Source: WHSM01 sp036375165 (GTDB lineage: Bacteria; Actinomycetota; Actinomycetes; Mycobacteriales; Micromonosporaceae). From it: DNA of 64,000 bases. The stretch covers positions 21,885-85,884 of the forward strand of contig DASUSI010000116.1 of the NCBI GenBank assembly GCA_036375165.1. Reading direction: 5' to 3'. Below, one piece after another: positions 36,502-44,427 of the stretch (positions are counted from its first letter, which is position 1; each line of letters begins with the position of its first letter). Made by a program: the position numbers and the translations under genes. Under the pieces are notes generated by a model, which searched no databases, was not told where the DNA came from, and saw only the letters and a program-made list of their open reading frames with translations.

Positions 36502-36800
36502 TCTACCGCTGGGAGATAGTCCCCGGCCGGGAAGAGCAGTTCGTCGCCGGCTGGCACCGGTGCAGTACCGGAATCCGGCAGAAATTCGGCAGCTACGGGT
36601 CGCGGCTGCACCGTACCGACGACGGGTTGTTCGTCTCCTACGGCCGCTGGCCGAACCCGGAGGCGCGGGAGGTGTACCGGGCAGAACTGGACTTCGACCC
36701 GGTGAGCTTCCACATGATGCGGGACGCGATCGCGCGGGAGCTGCCAGAGACCCGGATGTACATCGTGGGTGACCTGCTGGACGAGCCCGCGGAAGGCTGA
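36489..36800 (+). CDS. Small antibiotic-biosynthesis-monooxygenase-like (dimeric alpha-beta barrel) protein
   Basis: This is a 103-residue protein beginning VFAVIYRWEIVPGREEQFVAGW, with GSRLHRTDDGLFVSYGRWPN and a C-terminal RMYIVGDLLDEPAEG. The pattern (beta strand, PGREEQFVxxW helix, then strands) is that of the ABM/EthD ferredoxin-like fold, found in cofactor-free oxygenases and in stress proteins. There is no catalytic signature. AAGGAGG 9 bases upstream supports the GTG at 36489 inside the end of the GTP cyclohydrolase gene. It might oxidise or protect a reactive pyrimidine intermediate (inference). Confidence 0.7.
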   Translation: MFAVIYRWEIVPGREEQFVAGWHRCSTGIRQKFGSYGSRLHRTDDGLFVSYGRWPNPEAREVYRAELDFDPVSFHMMRDAIARELPETRMYIVGDLLDEPAEG

Positions 36801-36806
36801 GTCCAC

Positions 36807-37595
36807 ATGGACCCCTACTCAGGGACCGCCTTCTACGACGAGCCGGCGATCCACGAACGCTACCGGGCCGCACGGTCCGCGGTGGACGAACCGAACCGCA
36901 CCCTCGAAGAGCCGTTCGTGCTGCGCTTCCTGGGAGACGTCCGGGATCGCCACGTGCTGGACCTCGGTTGTGGGGACGCCGGCATCGGGCCCAGGCTGCT
37001 GGCCACGGGGGCCCTGTCGTACCTCGGGGTGGACGGCAGCCACCGGATGCTCAGCCGGGCCCAGGCCACGCTGGCCGGAACCTCCGGCATGGTGCGCCTC
37101 GCCGACCTGGAAACCTGGGAACCACCACCGGGCGCCCGGTTCGACCTCGTGCTGGCCCGGATGGCACTGCACTACGTGGCAGACCTGGGTCGGCTGCTCA
37201 CCACGATAAGGCGGGCCTGCCGGCCCGGTGCCCGGTTGGTGTTCTCAGTGGAACACCCCGTAGTGACCTGCAGTTACGACGGCGACTGGGACGACGGCGT
37301 ACCCCGGGTATGGCGGGTCCGGGACTACTACCGGGAAGGCCCGCGCAACTGCCCCTGGCTCGGTGCCCGGGTCCGCAAGCACCACCGCACCTTCGAGACC
37401 TATCTGACGCTGCTCACCGAGGCCGGGTTCCGACTCACCAGGTTCTCCGAGGGGGTTCCGCCACGGTCGGAGTTCACCGACCCGGAGGTGTACGAGCGGC
37501 GGCTGGACGTACCGATGTACGCGACCTTCGGCGCCGACCTTGCGGAGCCCGGTGCGGCACCGACGCAGGACAACAAGGAGGCGTCATGCGGATAG
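36807..37595 (+). CDS. Class I SAM-dependent methyltransferase (ToxA-like candidate)
   Basis: This is a 262-residue Rossmann methyltransferase. SAM motif I is VLDLGCGDAGIG (50-61), the acidic residue is in YLGVDGSHRML, motif IV/post region is FDLVLARMALHYVADL, and a substrate lid includes YREGPRNCPWLGARVRKHHR. In toxoflavin and fervenulin pathways N-methyltransferases act on the azapteridine ring, and this gene could do so here. O-methylation of a sugar is an alternative, given the glycosyltransferases next to it. The end overlaps the next gene by 10 bases. Confidence 0.85.
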   Translation: MDPYSGTAFYDEPAIHERYRAARSAVDEPNRTLEEPFVLRFLGDVRDRHVLDLGCGDAGIGPRLLATGALSYLGVDGSHRMLSRAQATLAGTSGMVRLADLETWEPPPGARFDLVLARMALHYVADLGRLLTTIRRACRPGARLVFSVEHPVVTCSYDGDWDDGVPRVWRVRDYYREGPRNCPWLGARVRKHHRTFETYLTLLTEAGFRLTRFSEGVPPRSEFTDPEVYERRLDVPMYATFGADLAEPGAAPTQDNKEASCG

Positions 37596-38635
37596 CCCAG
37601 GTGTCCACATTGCTGGAACGGGTGCCACCGGAGCGCTACGGCGGGGTGGAACGGGTCGTGGCGTTCCTCTGTGACGAGTTGGTCGACGCCGGGCACGAGG
37701 TCACCCTGTACGCCAGTGGCGACTCGCAGACCCGGGCCAAGCTGGCCGCGGCCTGCCCCCGGGCGCTGCGGTTCGCGCCGGACACCCCGTTCCGGGACTA
37801 CGTGGGGGCCACGTACATGAAGATGATGCTGGAGGTGTTACTCGACGTCGATGAGTACGACGTGCTGCACTTCCACACCGGGTTCTACCACCTGCCCACG
37901 TTCCACCCGTACCGGCACAAGTCGCTGACCACCATCCACATGCCGTTGCACCTGGCTCCCGGGGCCCAGCCGATCCTGGACGCGTTCGCCCACCTGCCCT
38001 ACGCCGCGATTTCGGCGAAGCAGCGAAGTGGCATGCCGTCGATGAACTGGCGCGGGGTGGTGCACCACGGAATCCCCCGCGACCTGTACCGGCTCGGCTC
38101 CGGCGATGGCGGATACCTGTTGTTCGTCGGGCGGATCGCGCCCAGCAAGCGTCCCGACCGGGCGATTGCGATCGCTCGGGCCGCCGGCATGCCGCTGAAG
38201 ATCGTGGCCAAGGTGGACGACGTGTTCCAGGACTACTTCCGCGAGACCGTGGAACCGCACATCGACGGGGACGCGGTGCAGTTCCTCGGCGAGTTGGCCG
38301 ACGTGGAGAAGCAGGACCTGTACGGCGGGGCCCACGCGTTGCTGTTCCCGATCGACTGGGAGGAACCGTTCGGGCTGGTGATGATCGAGGCGATGGCCTG
38401 TGGCACCCCGGTGGTGGCCTGGGACATGGGTTCGGTCGCCGAGGTGATCGACGACGGCGTCACCGGTTTCCGGGTGACCGATGTGGACGCGGCGGTACGG
38501 GCGGTGGCGGCCGCCGGGAACCTGGACCGTGTCGCCGTCCGGTCCGGGTTCGAACGCCGGTTCACGGCGGCGCGGATGGCCAACGACTACCTGGCCCTCT
38601 ACGAACGGTTGCTCGCGGGTGCGGGATCGCGATGA
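37586..38635 (+). CDS. GT4-type glycosyltransferase
   Basis: This 349-residue GT-B enzyme has the donor-domain signature EEPFGLVMIEAMACGTPVVA (E-x7-E intact), FVGRIAPSKRPDRAIAIA, and an N-terminal acceptor domain with RYGGVERVVAFLCDELVDAGH. Such retaining enzymes commonly use UDP- or GDP-sugars. AAGGAGG precedes the ATG at 37586. The gene is embedded in the operon and is followed by a second glycosyltransferase, suggesting the product carries sugar, or that the sugar moiety of the GTP-derived nucleoside is exchanged (inference). Confidence 0.88.
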   Translation: MRIAQVSTLLERVPPERYGGVERVVAFLCDELVDAGHEVTLYASGDSQTRAKLAAACPRALRFAPDTPFRDYVGATYMKMMLEVLLDVDEYDVLHFHTGFYHLPTFHPYRHKSLTTIHMPLHLAPGAQPILDAFAHLPYAAISAKQRSGMPSMNWRGVVHHGIPRDLYRLGSGDGGYLLFVGRIAPSKRPDRAIAIARAAGMPLKIVAKVDDVFQDYFRETVEPHIDGDAVQFLGELADVEKQDLYGGAHALLFPIDWEEPFGLVMIEAMACGTPVVAWDMGSVAEVIDDGVTGFRVTDVDAAVRAVAAAGNLDRVAVRSGFERRFTAARMANDYLALYERLLAGAGSR

Positions 38636-38648
38636 GGGCGCGATCGCG

Positions 38649-39809
38649 ATGAGGATCGTGCAACTCCACTGGGCGGCGCTGCCCACCACCGGGGGCGTGG
38701 AGACCCACGTGGAGGCGCTGGTCGAGGGGCTGCGGGCGGCGGGCGACGAGGTGACGTTCCTGTCCGGGACGCCGGATGCCCGCACCGCGACCTATCATCC
38801 GGCGCTGCGTCCGCCGGCCGCCGGCCCAGCCCCGGACGATCCGGCCGGCGACCTGGCCGATGACGTGGCCGACGACCTGGCCGACGCGGTGTCCGGCCAC
38901 GACCTGCTGCACGTGCACAACCCGCAGTGGCACCGACCCGAGGTGATCGACGGGTTACTGGCCCGGCTGCGGGTGCGGGGGTGGCCCGGCGGGTACGTGT
39001 TCACGGTCCACAACCTGGCCGGCGACGGCCCGTACCAGGACGGGCTGCGCCGCTGGTCGCGGCAGCCGGGCGGGCGGTTGGTGGCGCACTCACGGTTCGT
39101 GGTCGAAGTGCTCGCCGGCCTGGTCGGCGGGGCCAGGGCGGACGTGCTGCCGCTGGCGCTGCCACCGGACGCGGGTGGTACGCAGGCGTGGGCGTCCCCG
39201 GGCGGCTCCGTGGTGCTGCAACCGACCCGGTTGACGACCTGGAAGGGCAGTGATCTCTCGCTGGCCGCGGCGGCCGGGCTGCTCGAAGCGGGACGTGACC
39301 TGGTCTTCGTGCACGCCGGCACCGAACACCTGCTGTGGGAGCCGGGCCTGGACGCCGGCCTGCTGACCCGGATCCGGCCGTGGCGGGACCGTGGCGCGAT
39401 CCGGTTCGAGCATTTCCCGCCGGAACGGAGCTGGGCCGCGATCCGGGGCGCGGACCTCGTGGTACACCCGACCACGGGCACCGGCCCCCGGGGCGAGCCG
39501 TACTCGATGTCGGTGGCGCAGGCTGTGCTGTGCCGGCGTCCCGTGGTGGTGAGCCGCTCGGGCAACCTGCCAGATCTGGTACGCGGCTACCCGCTGGCCC
39601 GGTTGGTCGAGCCCGGCGATCCCGACGCGCTCCGGGCAGCCGTTGACGGGTTCCTGACCGGGGCCTGGCCCGAGCCGGGAGATCCCCCCCGACCGGATGT
39701 CGTGGCGCGGCTGCGGGACTGGCACGGCACGGCGGTGCCGCGCCACCAGGCTCTGTACCGCGAAGTGATCGAGACAGCGAGGAGCGCCGGTGGACGCCGT
39801 GCTGGCTGA
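38649..39809 (+). CDS. Second GT4-like glycosyltransferase with altered catalytic motif
   Basis: The 386-residue GT-B protein starts MRIVQLHWAALPTTGGVETH and contains HDLLHVHNPQWHRP, LQPTRLTTWKGSDLSL and GEPYSMSVAQAVLCRRPVVVS. In the E-x7-E element the first Glu is kept but the second position is Gln (SVAQA), so donor handling may differ. An acidic insert of Asp/Ala repeats (DDPAGDLADDVADDLADAV) sits in the N-terminal domain. The start is preceded by GATCGCGATGAGG, repeated twice around the end of the previous gene. It overlaps the next gene by 20 bases. Confidence 0.8.
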   Translation: MRIVQLHWAALPTTGGVETHVEALVEGLRAAGDEVTFLSGTPDARTATYHPALRPPAAGPAPDDPAGDLADDVADDLADAVSGHDLLHVHNPQWHRPEVIDGLLARLRVRGWPGGYVFTVHNLAGDGPYQDGLRRWSRQPGGRLVAHSRFVVEVLAGLVGGARADVLPLALPPDAGGTQAWASPGGSVVLQPTRLTTWKGSDLSLAAAAGLLEAGRDLVFVHAGTEHLLWEPGLDAGLLTRIRPWRDRGAIRFEHFPPERSWAAIRGADLVVHPTTGTGPRGEPYSMSVAQAVLCRRPVVVSRSGNLPDLVRGYPLARLVEPGDPDALRAAVDGFLTGAWPEPGDPPRPDVVARLRDWHGTAVPRHQALYREVIETARSAGGRRAG

Positions 39810-40440
39810 TGGGGCGGCCGTGGCGCGGCCGGTCGCCGAGATCCCGGTGGACGAGTTGCCCAACGGGCTGCCGCTGTTCAACCTGTTCCTGCACCTGCCG
39901 GCGTTCGACGCCCGGCTGCAACTGTTCCGGATGCTGCGCGGCTACGTGCTGGAGCGATTCACCCTGCACACCATGCTGGCGCATCCGGAGGATGTGGACC
40001 GGATCCCGGCTCTCGCCGGGGCGCTCGGGTTCTTCCAGGCACATGGTGAGGTGTGGTTGTTGGCCGAGGGCTCGGTCCGGGACCGGCCTGCCCTCACCCT
40101 TGGTCGGGTGGGGCGGCCGGTGGAGTACGCCGTCGTGCGCTCCCCGGACGGAAACAGGCTGTGCCTGGTCGATGCGGCCGGACGGGTGGCCGCCGAGGCG
40201 GACCGGGACGCGGTGCTGTGTGACGACCTGACCAAGGTGCGGCTGCTGCGGGAGGGTTTCCTCGCCGAGTACCCGGACCACGCGCTGTCGATGCCGTTCA
40301 TCCGGCCGTACCCCGGGCTGACCTCGTTGATCCGGCAAGGGCGGCAGTTCGACCGGCTGTTTCGCACCGACCCGGTCGGCCCCGGCACCAGGTTCCGCGA
40401 GCCGTGGGTACGGGTCGCGGGGGTCGCCACGGGATGGTGA
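39790..40440 (+). CDS. Protein of unknown family within the azapteridine-like operon
   Basis: This 216-residue soluble protein was not recognised. It contains DELPNGLPLFNLFLHLPAFD, ARLQLFRMLRGYVLERFTLH, PGLTSLIRQGRQFDRLF and a Trp-ending C-terminus. There is no P-loop, Rossmann, zinc or signal motif. The GTG at 39790 lies within the end of the glycosyltransferase gene, and the stop is 4 bases before the transporter start, so it is clearly part of the operon. It is a candidate for a missing chemical step, such as triazine ring formation, or for self-protection. No function can be assigned. Confidence 0.72.
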   Translation: MDAVLADGAAVARPVAEIPVDELPNGLPLFNLFLHLPAFDARLQLFRMLRGYVLERFTLHTMLAHPEDVDRIPALAGALGFFQAHGEVWLLAEGSVRDRPALTLGRVGRPVEYAVVRSPDGNRLCLVDAAGRVAAEADRDAVLCDDLTKVRLLREGFLAEYPDHALSMPFIRPYPGLTSLIRQGRQFDRLFRTDPVGPGTRFREPWVRVAGVATGW

Positions 40441-40444
40441 GCCG

Positions 40445-41707
40445 GTGACGTCACCGCGTGCCGGAATCGGGGTGATCCGGCGTAACCCGGCGTACCAGAT
40501 TTTCCTGGTCGCCACGCTGTTCTCGTTCACCGGCAGCACGGTGCACGTGATCGCGGCGAGTTGGCTGATCCTGAAGCTGACCGGCACCGGGTACGCGGTA
40601 CCGCTGCTGCTGCTGTTCTCCGTGGTGCCCGGCGTGGTACTCACCCCGGTGGTGGGCTGGCTGGTCGACCGGGTGGACGCCCGGATGCTGCTGGTGCTGG
40701 TGGATGTGGTGTCCGGGCTCACGGTGCTGGCGGTGCCGGCGCTGGCATGGGCGGGATCGCTGCGGGCATGGCACCTGTACGCGGCGGAGACCTTGATCGC
40801 CGTCTGCGGCCAGTTCTACGGGCCCGCGTCACGGGTGTTCGTGTGGCGGCTGGCACCGCGCCGGGAGCTGCTGGCCGCCAACGCCACCGTGACGCTGGTT
40901 TACCAGTCGGGGATCGCGTTGGGCGCACTGGGCGGCGGGATCCTGGTGGCCACCGTCGGCCCGTTGGCGGGGCTCCTGGTGAACGCGGCCTCGTTCGGGA
41001 TCTCCGCGGTGGGGATGCTGGTGATCCGAGCCAATGACCGGTGGTCGGCTCGCGCAGGTCCGGAAGAAAGCGACGAACCCGATGGCCCGGTGGTGTACCA
41101 CGGAATGTGGCGGGGCCTGGTCGGCACCGCACGACTGGTCGCGGACCAGCCCCGGATCTGGCACATGACCGCGCTGTACCTGGGGTTGCAGTCCACGCAT
41201 CGGCTGCTCTCGGGGCTGCTGGTGCCTTTCGTGGCCGCCGCCGGGCTGGGCGCGGGGACCCAGGGTGCCCTGCAGATGTGCTACAGCGTGGGTGCTGTGC
41301 TCGCCGGTGCCCTGGTGCCGGCGCTCGCCCGCCGGTTCGGTGAGCTGCCGCTGCTGCTACTGGGATCGGTCGGGGTGGTGGGGTTGGTGGTGGCCTTCTC
41401 CATGACCGCCGACCGGTGGCTGGCACTGGCGGTGTACGGGGCGGTCGGGCTCGCGGTGAGTTCCTGGGTGTATCCGCTCACCGCCGCCCAGGAGTTGGTG
41501 CCCGGTGACGCCCAGGGCCGCTACCACGCCATGGTCGGCGCGTTGGTGTCGGTGGCCGGGGTCGCCGTGTTCGCCACGAGCAGCCTGCTGCTGCGTTTCC
41601 TGGAGCCCAGGACCGTGTACTGGCTGGGGGCCGTGGTTCTGCTGGCCACCGCCCTGCCATCGGTGGTACGTGCCAATCGGAGGGAAGTCGATGCCTGCCG
41701 TGTCTGA
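40445..41707 (+). CDS. MFS transporter, probable product exporter
   Basis: This 420-residue protein has 12 hydrophobic spans and no signal peptide. It begins with a basic stretch before YQIFLVATLFSFTGSTVHV, and the loop WLVDRVDARMLLVLVDVVSG corresponds to the MFS motif A region between helices 2 and 3. The pattern is that of the MFS_3/EntS-like exporters. Toxoflavin producers use RND pumps, so an MFS pump is a different solution for export and self-resistance (inference). The stop overlaps the next gene by 17 bases. Confidence 0.88.
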   Translation: MTSPRAGIGVIRRNPAYQIFLVATLFSFTGSTVHVIAASWLILKLTGTGYAVPLLLLFSVVPGVVLTPVVGWLVDRVDARMLLVLVDVVSGLTVLAVPALAWAGSLRAWHLYAAETLIAVCGQFYGPASRVFVWRLAPRRELLAANATVTLVYQSGIALGALGGGILVATVGPLAGLLVNAASFGISAVGMLVIRANDRWSARAGPEESDEPDGPVVYHGMWRGLVGTARLVADQPRIWHMTALYLGLQSTHRLLSGLLVPFVAAAGLGAGTQGALQMCYSVGAVLAGALVPALARRFGELPLLLLGSVGVVGLVVAFSMTADRWLALAVYGAVGLAVSSWVYPLTAAQELVPGDAQGRYHAMVGALVSVAGVAVFATSSLLLRFLEPRTVYWLGAVVLLATALPSVVRANRREVDACRV

Positions 41708-42425
41708 CCTACTGGACAACCTCGACTGGGTGGAGGTCCCCGCGGGTGAACTGCTGATGGGCACCCCGGAGGAGGAACTTCCCCGACTCTGGGAGCGGGT
41801 CAAGGACCTACCGGTGGAGCGGTCGTGGTTTCTCAAGGAGTGTCCACGCCGGACGGTGCGGGTGGACCGGTTCGTGATCGCCCGGGTACCGCTGACTGTC
41901 GCCCAGTTCAGCGCGCTCGCCGTGGGTGTCGAGTTGCCGGCGACGGTGACCGGGAAACCGGACCATCCGGTCGCGGTGCCGTACGCCGTGGCCGAGCGGT
42001 TGGTGTGCCGGCTCGCCGACGCCACCGGGCGACCGGTGCGCCTGCCCGCCGAGGAGCAGTGGGAACGGGCGGCCCGGGGCGACGACGACCGGGAGTACCC
42101 GTGGGGTGACAAGTTCCGGCCGGAACTGGCCAACATCGGAGAGGGCAGTCAGGGTGACACCACTCCGGTGGGCAGCTACCCGGCCGGTGCCAGTCCGTTC
42201 GGGGTGCTCGACATGGCCGGCAACCTCGACGAGTGGACCAGCACCGGGTACGCGCCGTATCCGGGGGCACCCACGGAGGTGCCGGAGGTGGAGTCGTGGG
42301 CGCTGGACCCGCACGTGACCCGGGGTGGCGGCTGGAACCACGGACGGGACGCCGCCCGGTGCGCCCGCCGCCACGGCCTGTACGGGCCGGGCCCGGTCGG
42401 GTTGCGACTGGCCCTCGACACCTGA
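41691..42425 (+). CDS. SUMF1/formylglycine-generating-enzyme-like domain protein (ToxD-like)
   Basis: This 244-residue protein is a single SUMF1 fold: VEVPAGELLMGTPEEE at the start, RLPAEEQWERAARGDD (118-133), YPWGDKF, FGVLDMAGNLDEW and TRGGGWNHG (210-218). True formylglycine enzymes use two cysteines after the GGSW motif. Here only C224 remains, so copper-dependent Cys oxidation is unlikely. Related SUMF1 proteins (EgtB, OvoA, ToxD) do other oxidative chemistry. It is the last gene of the operon; its stop lies 49 bases from the convergent protease gene, with a palindrome AGTGGTACCACT (42456-42467) between them. Confidence 0.85.
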   Translation: MPAVSDLLDNLDWVEVPAGELLMGTPEEELPRLWERVKDLPVERSWFLKECPRRTVRVDRFVIARVPLTVAQFSALAVGVELPATVTGKPDHPVAVPYAVAERLVCRLADATGRPVRLPAEEQWERAARGDDDREYPWGDKFRPELANIGEGSQGDTTPVGSYPAGASPFGVLDMAGNLDEWTSTGYAPYPGAPTEVPEVESWALDPHVTRGGGWNHGRDAARCARRHGLYGPGPVGLRLALDT

Positions 42426-42473
42426 TGATTGACGGGCCGGCATACGTCCGGTGTGAGTGGTACCACTGCCACG

Positions 42474-43511
42474 TCAGTACACCGAGAGCTGGTACGCGGC
42501 CAGCACCTCCGTGACCGGCTGGAAGTACGTCGTCCCACCGGTGCTGCAGTTGCCGGAGCCTCCGGACAGGATTCCGTGACCGGTGCTGCCGGAGAACAAC
42601 GGAGCGCCGCTGTTGCCCGGCTCGCCGCAGAGGTTCGTCCTGATCAGCCCGGACACGGTGCCCTGCGGGTAGTTCACGGTGGCGTTGAGGGCGGTGACCG
42701 ATCCGGACCGGAAGCCGGTGGTGGTGCTCCCGGTCATCACGATCTGGCCGACGTACGGGTTGGCGACTCCGGTGATGTCCCGGTATGAGCCGGCGTACAG
42801 GCGGATACCTCCCTCCTTGGGGATGCTCGTGTTGGTGTACCGGACGATCCCGTAGTCGTTGCCCGGGAAGCTGAAGCCGGCGGATGGTCCGAGCGGGATG
42901 GTCCTACCCGGGTCGGCGTACCAGAAGGTCGCGGAACTGGTGCAGTGTCCGGCGGTCAGGAAGTAGTACGTGCCGGCGCTGTTGCGGGCGTTGAAGGCCA
43001 GGATGCAGCGAATCCCGGTGTCCCCGTACACGGGTTCGCCACCGGCGATGTAGGGCCGCAACGTGCCGGTGGCGTTCTCGATCCGGACCGCGTCACCGAA
43101 CCGTGCCGCGACCGACCGTAGTTGGGTGAGCCGCACACCGGTCACCGTGTCGTCATAGGACACGACGACCTGGTTGGTCGGCACATCCACTGCCCAGGCG
43201 GTGCCCGGAATCCGGGCCTCCCGGTGCAACCCACTGGTGACCCGGGCCAGCTCGCCGCCGCCGCGTTTGACCAGCCTGGGGGTGGCTCCAGCGGTCCGTA
43301 CCGCTGCGGCGTCCGCGGGGTCGGTGACCGTCACGACTGTCCTGGCCGTGGCAGTGTCGTGGTAGGAGCCGGCGGACCGGTCACCCAAGGACTTGACGAG
43401 CGCTGCCACAGCCGGACCGGAGGTCGCTGCCGGTGCTGCGGCAACCTGTGACGGGGCCAGCAGGGCTGCCGCGACCAGCGCCACACCGGCCAGATACCTG
43501 GTGGATGTCAT
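42474..43511 (-). CDS. Secreted S1 (streptogrisin-like) serine protease
   Basis: This is a 345-residue preproenzyme: signal peptide (1-26, ending in VAAAPA), a propeptide of about 140 residues, then a chymotrypsin-fold domain. The triad is H189 (TAGHC), D219 (GNDYGIV) and S301. The nucleophile loop reads EPGNSGAPLF rather than PGDSGGS, so the residues equivalent to chymotrypsin 194 and 197 are Asn and Ala. Disulphide Cys pairs of the family are partly kept. The substrate is unknown. It lies 16 bases downstream of a paralogue. Confidence 0.88.
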   Translation of the reverse strand: MTSTRYLAGVALVAAALLAPSQVAAAPAATSGPAVAALVKSLGDRSAGSYHDTATARTVVTVTDPADAAAVRTAGATPRLVKRGGGELARVTSGLHREARIPGTAWAVDVPTNQVVVSYDDTVTGVRLTQLRSVAARFGDAVRIENATGTLRPYIAGGEPVYGDTGIRCILAFNARNSAGTYYFLTAGHCTSSATFWYADPGRTIPLGPSAGFSFPGNDYGIVRYTNTSIPKEGGIRLYAGSYRDITGVANPYVGQIVMTGSTTTGFRSGSVTALNATVNYPQGTVSGLIRTNLCGEPGNSGAPLFSGSTGHGILSGGSGNCSTGGTTYFQPVTEVLAAYQLSVY

Positions 43512-43527
43512 CTGTGCCTCCGCAGTC

Positions 43528-44427
43528 TCAGTAGACGCTGACGCCGTAGCCGGACAGCGGTTCGGTGACCGGCTGGTAGTACGAGTAGCCCCCGGTTGAG
43601 CAGCTGCCACTGCCACCGGAGACGATCCCGACGGCGATGGTTCCCGAGAAGACCGGAGCGCCGCTTTCCCCGGGATAAACGCAGATGTTGGTCCTGACCA
43701 GCCCGTACACGGTTCCCTGCGGGTAGTTGACGGTGTTGTTGACGCTGACGATGCTGCCGCAGCGGTAGCCGCCCACGGGACCGCTGACACACACCGGCTG
43801 GCCGGGGGGTGGATTGCCGGCACCGGTGATGTCGCGGTACGTGCCGTTGTGCAGATTCACGTTGCCCGGCTTGGAGATGGAGGTGTTGGTGTACCGGACG
43901 ATCCCGTAGTCGTTGCCCGGGAAGCTGCTGCCGGCACGACTGCCGAGCACTGTGGTCAGGCCGGAGTTGGCGTACCAGGTGCTGCCGGTGTTGGTGCAAT
44001 GTCCAGCGGTCAGGAAGTACTGGGTGCCGGCGCTGTTGCGGACGTTGAAGCCCAAGGTGCACCGGCTGCTACCGGAGTAGATCGGATCGGCGCCGGAGAT
44101 CCGGATGCCCAGTGTGCCGGGTAACTCCGTGATACGGACCGCGTCCCCGAACCGCTGGGCCACCGAGCGCAGGCGGGCCAGCCCGGCACCGGTCACGGTG
44201 TCGTCATGGGACACCACGACCTGGCCGGTCGAGACCTCAACGCCCCAGGCGGTGCCGGGGATCCTGGCTTCCCGGTCCAACACCTGGGCGACGGCGGCCG
44301 GACTGACGTCGGCTGGTTTCTGGGACGGCGCTACCGGCGATGCGGTCGCCGGCAGCGGGGCGAGGGCGGTCGCCATGACCATCGCCGCAACGGTCAGCGG
44401 CCGAGATACGTACCTGATGGGATTCAT
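43528..44427 (-). CDS. Secreted S1 (streptogrisin-like) serine protease, paralogue
   Basis: This 299-residue protein has a signal peptide (about 1-30) and a shorter propeptide than its neighbour. The triad is H143 (TAGHC), D173 (GNDYGIV) and S255 in YPGESGAPVF, where the residue before Ser is Glu. Strong identity to the next gene runs from REARIPGTAW through NSAGTQYFLTAGHC to QPVTEPLSGYGVSVY, showing a tandem duplication. The ATG at 44427 gives a proper signal peptide. Both proteases probably share the promoter upstream of this gene. Confidence 0.88.
   Translation of the reverse strand: MNPIRYVSRPLTVAAMVMATALAPLPATASPVAPSQKPADVSPAAVAQVLDREARIPGTAWGVEVSTGQVVVSHDDTVTGAGLARLRSVAQRFGDAVRITELPGTLGIRISGADPIYSGSSRCTLGFNVRNSAGTQYFLTAGHCTNTGSTWYANSGLTTVLGSRAGSSFPGNDYGIVRYTNTSISKPGNVNLHNGTYRDITGAGNPPPGQPVCVSGPVGGYRCGSIVSVNNTVNYPQGTVYGLVRTNICVYPGESGAPVFSGTIAVGIVSGGSGSCSTGGYSYYQPVTEPLSGYGVSVY

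Noticed and set aside
34070..42425. Primary riboflavin operon
   Set aside because: No RibB, RibD, RibE or RibH genes and no FMN riboswitch are present; the cyclohydrolase sits with WD40, SUMF1 and glycosyltransferase genes.
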